From the NCBI GenBank assembly GCA_033557835.1, contig JAWQRO010000056.1, positions 1 through 64,000 on the forward strand: a stretch of 64,000 nt of DNA. The letters run 5' to 3'. The position numbers and the translations under genes are program-made. Below, in pieces: positions 60,201 to 64,000 of the stretch (within the stretch, counting starts at the first letter, position 1; the number at the start of each line of letters is the position of its first letter). The notes under the pieces are model-generated. The model did no database searches. It was given only the letters and a program-made list of their open reading frames with translations, and was not told the origin of the DNA. The stretch comes from Helochares maculicollis. Its lineage: Eukaryota > Arthropoda > Insecta > Coleoptera > Hydrophilidae.

Positions 60201-63200
60201 CCAACTCAGATGGAATTCATAAACATACATCTAAATATTCCACTTCACCGCAATTCAAAACTTTCAGGCGTCTAATTAATGAATATTTAGCAAGTCTGAA
60301 TCTTCCGTCAAGATCAACTCAATCGCCAAAGCCACTGTTTCCAAACATACGTTCGAATAAAACAAATCAAACATCAGGTAGTCAAAATATCATACCAGTT
60401 CAAGCCGTTCCAGAAGAGGATTTTGAGTCATTTTTGAAAATGAAAGGAATTATTAACGAAACTTCCAGTAGTAAAAGCCATATCGACTTTGGAATATTTC
60501 CCAAGCTTTTCAAACGTAAAGTAAGCGAGTACGATCTCATGCAAGCCTGGATTAAAGCTCAGGCCGTATCTCGTTACCATACTGAAAACGACATGGTGGA
60601 GTTCTTGATATCTAAAGGAATCAATTTAAAACTCACAGACTCGACCCAAAAGTCGACAAAGCCCAAAACTACTACAACTGAAGTAGCTACTTTGCCACCT
60701 TTAACTAGCATCACGGTAGAATCTACAATGACGAATACACCCTATAAAATTTCGACTGAATTAGAAGATGTGCTCATTGTAGAAACTGAGCCAGAAGTAT
60801 CAAAAGTATTTGAAGGAGAAGAGTGGGTGGCAAGTAAAGTAGCTCAACGTTTTGGCAAAAATACGGAAGATGACATGGAAGTTTTTTTGCGAAATAAAGG
60901 AGTTACCCAAGGAAAGGAAATTAAGTGGACTAGAAAATTGACAACTATGAAACCGAAGAAAAAATCCACGTTAACTAAAAGATCGTCTACAATTTTGTCT
61001 TCCACCGCTAAAGAGCCACGATTTGATATCGGGATGAAAGCGTTTCTCATATCTCGAGCTATTGATAGAGAAGACAATCTAATGACGCTGCGGAATAGAA
61101 AATTTACCCCCAAGTACAATTCGCATCCACGAAAACTCAGAGGGGTCCCTCCTTTTACTGAACGAAGGCAATATGACGAAATTACTTCCAAAATTGCAGA
61201 CCAAAATTTCTCACCATTGCCTTGGGATTTAAAGTTTACAAGTGAAAAAGAACTAGCTACCATTAGAACACCTGCAAAAATGGTAGGACACAAACGTATA
61301 AAACAGTCTAAGAAAGTTTCCCCCGTCACGAGTATCTTAAAATCTACAATTGACGATCCAATGCCCATTACGAAACTTCCAATTTTTGTTAAAGGACACA
61401 AAAGTTTAAAACGTCTAAACCACAGTGCGTCTTCCGAGAAGCCAACAGAAACTCCTTGGAGAGAGTTAATATATACAATAAGATTACCATCGTATGAAAG
61501 AGTAATTGATTATGAAAGTTTACTGGACCTAACCAATTTTTCTTCGTTTGAAATGCTCTCAAAACCAATAAGTAGAGAGACAGCTCCTACCAACAGCATA
61601 CCAAAGTATGCCAGAGTAATAGGCCACAAAAGCTTAAAACGTCTAAATCATAGTTCATCCTTTGTTCATGCTACAGAATTTCTTAGAGAAGAGTTACTTT
61701 ATACGATGGGATTGCCGCCATATGCAAGAGTAATCGATTACGAAATTCTACAGAACCGAGATTATTTTCCTTCGTTTGAGAGGCGTTCAAAATCCTTCAG
61801 CGGACAGGCAATGTCAACTAATAGCATACCAAAGTATACAAGAGTGACAGGGCATAAAAGTTTAAAACGTCTAAATAACACTTCAGCTTTTGCCAAGCCT
61901 ACACAATTCTCTACTAAAGAGCTGAGATTGCCGCCGAATGCAAAAATAGTCGATTACGACATTCAACCAAACCGAAATTATTTTCCTCCAATCAGGAAAC
62001 TGTCAAAGTCTACAAGTAAAAAAGGAATATCCATCAAGGGTATACCAATATCACCCAGACCGATGTACACAATAAAATTACCATCATATGAAAGAATAAT
62101 CGATTATGAAAGTCTACAAGACCTAAATAATTTACCTACATTTGAAAGGTCTTCACGGCCCGTTAATGCTGAGACATCCACCAATGGCATACAAAAAGGT
62201 GCAAGCGTAATAGGTCACAAAAGTTTGAAACGTGTAAATCACACTTCGTTCTTCGATAAATCTGTAGAATTGACAAATAAAGAGGACCTTTATACATTGG
62301 GGTTGCCACCATATGAAAGGGTAATCGATTATGAAATTCTACACAACTCAAATTATTTTCCTTCTTTCGGGAGGCCCCCAGAACCAACACATGCACAAGA
62401 AGTGTCCACCAATGCCACGCCGATACTTGCAAAAGTAACTGGACACAAAAGTTTGAAACGCTTAAATCGCACATCTGCTTTCATTAAATCTACAGAAATC
62501 CCTAGCAAAGAGCTACTTTACACAATGGGATTGCCACCGCATGCAAGAGTAATTAACTACGAGTTTCTACAGAGCCCAAATTATTTCCCATCTCTCGAGA
62601 GGTCCTCAAAACCCATTAATAGGCAGACAGTGTCACCCAATGGCATAGCAATACCTACAAGAATAATAGGACGTAAAAATTTCAAACGTCCAAACAATTT
62701 CCCAAATTTTATTAAGCCCTCAGAAGTCAGCAGTGAAAATCCAATTAATGCAATAGAACTGCCAACATATGCAAAAGATGAAAGAGTGCAAAATGGTCTT
62801 AAGTATTTCCCTTCATTCAATAGGATCCCACAACCGTCTAGTGGGAAGACAGTATCTGTCAATGGAGTACCAATGTCTACAGCAATAATGCGTCACAAAA
62901 GCTTAAAACGTCCAAATTACTTCCCTTCCTTCATCAAGCCAACAAAATCTCACAATAGAGAACCAATGGGGCAAAAACCCTTTGCAAGAGTAAAGGATTA
63001 TGGTGATTTTCAGGAGCAAGAATACTTTCCTTTTCTCTATAAGCCCTTAAATCCTACCGGTGAAGAGCAAATCTTTAATAGAACTACAAATGGACCAAGT
63101 AACAAAAATTTAAAAGAGCAGAGATATTTATCGTCCTTTGTCCATCCCCCAAAACTCTCCAGCAATGAACCTGTTTTTACAGTAGGACCAATACCATATC

Positions 63201-64000
63201 CTACATTATTAGACTACGAGAACCAGAAACCAAATTATTTTCCTTCCTTCGTTCGACCTTCAAAACCAGTCAATTTAAAAGGAACATCTACTAATAGAAT
63301 CCTCATGTCCCTAAATGAAGATTATCGGAAAAATATAAAAGAGCCACCTATTATCAATTCTGATGAATCTCTCGATAATGAACCGATTTTTACAACAGAA
63401 CCAACACAAGATTACGAAATCCTCCAAAGGCCTAATTATTTTCCTTCTTTCGTCATCCCCTTAAACTCCATCAGTGAAGAGACAGGGTCTCCCAATAGGA
63501 ACCCAATATCCTCGAATGAAATAAATAGTAAAAGTTTAAAAAAGCCAAAATATTTCCCTGGCTTCATAAGCTCAGTTGTGTCGACTACCAGAAAAACAAG
63601 ATTTACAAAAGCATTCCAAAATAGAACTCACATGTATAGAAATCAAACAAAATTAAGGAAATCGCAGCCTCTAAGGAGTCACGGCACTATCAAAGACTCA
63701 GACGATTACAACGACAGTTTTGATCCTAGAGATCGATATAACAAAGTATCACCAATGTATCGAAAGAAACATAAAAAGTTAGAGAGTACTTTAAGCGACC
63801 AAGATTTATTACCGTTTACTATCAAGCACAAGAATCCATCCTATACAGTTCCTAAGAGGACAATTTTTCCAAAGAGCAAGCATAGGAAGAAAACACAATA
63901 TTCGACAGAACCAAGTCATGATAGGTCAAAAAATAGGCATGGTTTGAAGTGGCAGAAAAATAATCAAATCATGTTCCCAAAAGTAATTTACAAGTTTGAT
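57275..64000 (+). CDS. giant repetitive, probably secreted protein (3' end beyond window)
   Basis: Continuous plus-strand frame, open from 57191 to the last base, with no stop in 2270 codons. From ATG at 57275 the product opens 'MGVIYILCLMVWPSLLTC', a convincing signal peptide; the frame also stays open back to an acceptor-like 'tttattttag' at 57190, so an upstream exon is possible. The rest is basic and Ser/Thr/Lys/Pro-rich with few Cys. Between about 57560 and 61100 a motif like 'TEDDLxxFLxxKGL', often preceded by 'WI--K-L-R', occurs about twelve times. Around 60012-60090 there are heptads 'AKVxAEK'. From about 61390 a 76-residue repeat begins ('GHKSLKRLN+S', 'LPPYARVIDYE', 'YFPSF'). N-glycosylation sequons are common. 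No known family recognised. A structural or adhesive matrix protein, or a polyprotein cut at Lys-Arg, are guesses only. Confidence 0.88.
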   Translation, partial: MGVIYILCLMVWPSLLTCNEFCHALQYGLGTNGSSIPEARLCDRDVYENKPKVKSTVRISTSTSPSKGKLQKFEKVTNTVETFTEMVEPISKENLKDWIENKALERITTNGLDEEELFLKDQGLRRQGILPTKFKIWQFTKSIPKHTRVSNTDELEEEMGREKLITKWTPMAKQSRIFSYDLVEEWETRATTNPYIESKITKESSEENYYRIDSRPNTNLLMKTPSPIDKRMRVSSNTNLFWTPKKSNASKMKPAIETRAMNTATKAAIITGSTTKIPHFDRESLDAWIKKQILSRYKNSKDELGEFVQTKLSDKERLAEFRRNQSRFRKFRLFTNNSKIVAPTISKPTAKYTDTSLEVSNIPTVNSQFTINSNMVTPTTSELTDLPSINSQFTINSNVTAPEMKIISEPEIENLSTKQSFNEWYAYHVRGRLESTSEELEWFLKPQKPKVAASSRKTKLGKSTTIRPSKLNFALNTKTPTLTSFSTFAPITEPNGMTTQHWEVIVIREKENDSVGNKYDGDSYQQWLSQKLLERLKATTEDDLMLLLRRKGLASNSFGRFLGTSPVITNTYEAFPALTETSSVTIGLFEDYPMEPISSTESNMQLINEKLLKGTENDFETFLKKKGLLDKSTRSSRVTLFKPFTLKRSTIRSTTNQNSRVPGGGTTIIVFNDQDFEDFLSLQNKWRNTTEDDLKLFLRDRGLIHAYFEQPSSKSRSMTTPSFSSFLSKKAESSVQKAITQSSLQTPSKEYSAETSTKKYDDLELFLQLKGVLTGNFTKTTPQTANIRSSITNMSAVNTITYENELLNEDWETIIKRKGVVTARVSRSSPKSVLPYEYPFTHPHIEKQISKSKDKFTTRTAMFWNEDAKIIDVGKNIKLEIGKADLANWKTSTTKPLKPIYENSQIATKNAVGKAKVVAEKAKVAAEKAKVLAEKARTLVGYSKMLSDKFGTENVKILTRNFELKPGFKAATENITNSDGIHKHTSKYSTSPQFKTFRRLINEYLASLNLPSRSTQSPKPLFPNIRSNKTNQTSGSQNIIPVQAVPEEDFESFLKMKGIINETSSSKSHIDFGIFPKLFKRKVSEYDLMQAWIKAQAVSRYHTENDMVEFLISKGINLKLTDSTQKSTKPKTTTTEVATLPPLTSITVESTMTNTPYKISTELEDVLIVETEPEVSKVFEGEEWVASKVAQRFGKNTEDDMEVFLRNKGVTQGKEIKWTRKLTTMKPKKKSTLTKRSSTILSSTAKEPRFDIGMKAFLISRAIDREDNLMTLRNRKFTPKYNSHPRKLRGVPPFTERRQYDEITSKIADQNFSPLPWDLKFTSEKELATIRTPAKMVGHKRIKQSKKVSPVTSILKSTIDDPMPITKLPIFVKGHKSLKRLNHSASSEKPTETPWRELIYTIRLPSYERVIDYESLLDLTNFSSFEMLSKPISRETAPTNSIPKYARVIGHKSLKRLNHSSSFVHATEFLREELLYTMGLPPYARVIDYEILQNRDYFPSFERRSKSFSGQAMSTNSIPKYTRVTGHKSLKRLNNTSAFAKPTQFSTKELRLPPNAKIVDYDIQPNRNYFPPIRKLSKSTSKKGISIKGIPISPRPMYTIKLPSYERIIDYESLQDLNNLPTFERSSRPVNAETSTNGIQKGASVIGHKSLKRVNHTSFFDKSVELTNKEDLYTLGLPPYERVIDYEILHNSNYFPSFGRPPEPTHAQEVSTNATPILAKVTGHKSLKRLNRTSAFIKSTEIPSKELLYTMGLPPHARVINYEFLQSPNYFPSLERSSKPINRQTVSPNGIAIPTRIIGRKNFKRPNNFPNFIKPSEVSSENPINAIELPTYAKDERVQNGLKYFPSFNRIPQPSSGKTVSVNGVPMSTAIMRHKSLKRPNYFPSFIKPTKSHNREPMGQKPFARVKDYGDFQEQEYFPFLYKPLNPTGEEQIFNRTTNGPSNKNLKEQRYLSSFVHPPKLSSNEPVFTVGPIPYPTLLDYENQKPNYFPSFVRPSKPVNLKGTSTNRILMSLNEDYRKNIKEPPIINSDESLDNEPIFTTEPTQDYEILQRPNYFPSFVIPLNSISEETGSPNRNPISSNEINSKSLKKPKYFPGFISSVVSTTRKTRFTKAFQNRTHMYRNQTKLRKSQPLRSHGTIKDSDDYNDSFDPRDRYNKVSPMYRKKHKKLESTLSDQDLLPFTIKHKNPSYTVPKRTIFPKSKHRKKTQYSTEPSHDRSKNRHGLKWQKNNQIMFPKVIYKFD
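57560..61110 (+). repeat. twelve-odd copies of the 'EDDL..FL..KG' protein motif
   Basis: Within the giant frame, copies lie near 57560-57660, 58120-58220, 58530-58610, 58845-58935, 59085-59165, 59300-59385, 59560-59600, 59690-59745, 60415-60460, 60530-60625, 60820-60915 and, weakly, 61030-61100. Best ones read 'TTEDDLMLLLRRKGL', 'TENDFETFLKKKGL', 'TTEDDLKLFLRDRGL', 'TENDMVEFLISKGI' and 'TEDDMEVFLRNKGV'. Spacing is irregular (about 45-140 residues), unlike the later repeat. Confidence 0.85.
60012..60090 (+). repeat. 21-bp coding repeat, Ala/Glu/Lys heptads
   Basis: Three and a half copies of a 21-bp unit (GCTGAAAAAGCCAAAGTTGTA-like) encode 'AKVVAEK', 'AKVAAEK', 'AKVLAEK', 'AR'. The perfect seven-residue, Ala-rich charged pattern predicts a short amphipathic helix, the only such stretch in an otherwise disordered-looking protein. 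Confidence 0.9.
61394..63000 (+). repeat. 228-bp (76-residue) coding tandem repeat
   Basis: The codon for Gly (or its aligned residue) of 'GHKSLKR' falls at 61394, 61622, 61850, 62213, 62441, 62669 and 62891. Intervals are 228, 228, 363, 228, 228 and 222 bp. Each full unit reads roughly GHKSLKRLN[HNR][ST], a spacer, LxTMGLPPYARVIDYE, about 10 residues, YFPSF, and a spacer ending in a short 'P+YARV' lead-in. Later units (to about 63570) decay, keeping only 'PNYFPSF'. Confidence 0.92.

Noticed and set aside
57901..62862. Several minus-strand frames of 80-185 codons across the giant gene
   Set aside because: They are antisense shadows of the repetitive plus-strand coding sequence.
1..64000. tRNA, rRNA, CRISPR, operon or prophage signals
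   Set aside because: No convincing tRNA B-box or cloverleaf, no spaced direct-repeat array, and the gene structure is eukaryotic throughout.

Overview
This is a eukaryotic, almost certainly insect, nuclear genomic window. It is AT-rich, with long gene-poor stretches, GT-AG introns that can be very short (one candidate is 51 bp), AATAAA polyadenylation signals, and decayed mariner, Tc1, piggyBac, Jockey-type and RTE-like elements. Orthologues of Drosophila dnr1 (vertebrate MYLIP/IDOL) and of barentsz/CASC3 are present. A holometabolous insect such as a beetle would fit, but the sequence alone does not fix the order.

Layout. 1-15.6 kb: gene-poor, with an (AT)n(GA)n tract, a degenerate ~22-bp minisatellite near 3.6-4.0 kb and a dead mariner at 7.1-7.9 kb. 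15.6-19.3 kb: two intronless, tandem, same-strand aquaporin-like (MIP) genes with abnormal NPA boxes; the first has a lysine-rich N-terminal extension of about 470 residues. 19.3-36 kb: no recognised host coding exon; a dead LINE (21.0-22.1 kb), a Tc1-like scrap (28.8 kb) and a second, different mariner (29.3-30.4 kb). 36.1-46.7 kb: three exons of a FERM-RING E3 ubiquitin ligase (dnr1/MYLIP); its introns hold a transposase fragment, a piggyBac-like remnant, a 21-bp tandem repeat and a 425-bp foldback element. 48.5-53.8 kb: a complete five-exon barentsz/CASC3 gene on the minus strand, convergent with dnr1, with Jockey-type reverse transcriptase scraps in its introns. 54.8-55.9 kb: two small unrecognised genes, tail to tail, with adjacent poly(A) signals. 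57.2-64.0 kb: an uninterrupted reading frame of more than 2200 codons that runs off the window end.

The two things most likely to be new are (i) that giant protein. It has a plausible signal peptide, about a dozen copies of a short acidic-plus-hydrophobic 'EDDL..FL..KG' motif, and then a 76-residue repeat that recurs at exactly 228 bp and carries a Lys-Arg dibasic site followed by an N-glycosylation sequon. (ii) The aquaporin-like pair, whose NPA boxes read NPI/NPF and NPI/HPF, with the selectivity-filter arginine changed to lysine in the second gene. The host genes are functionally unrelated as far as can be seen: dnr1/MYLIP in regulated ubiquitination, barentsz in the exon junction complex.
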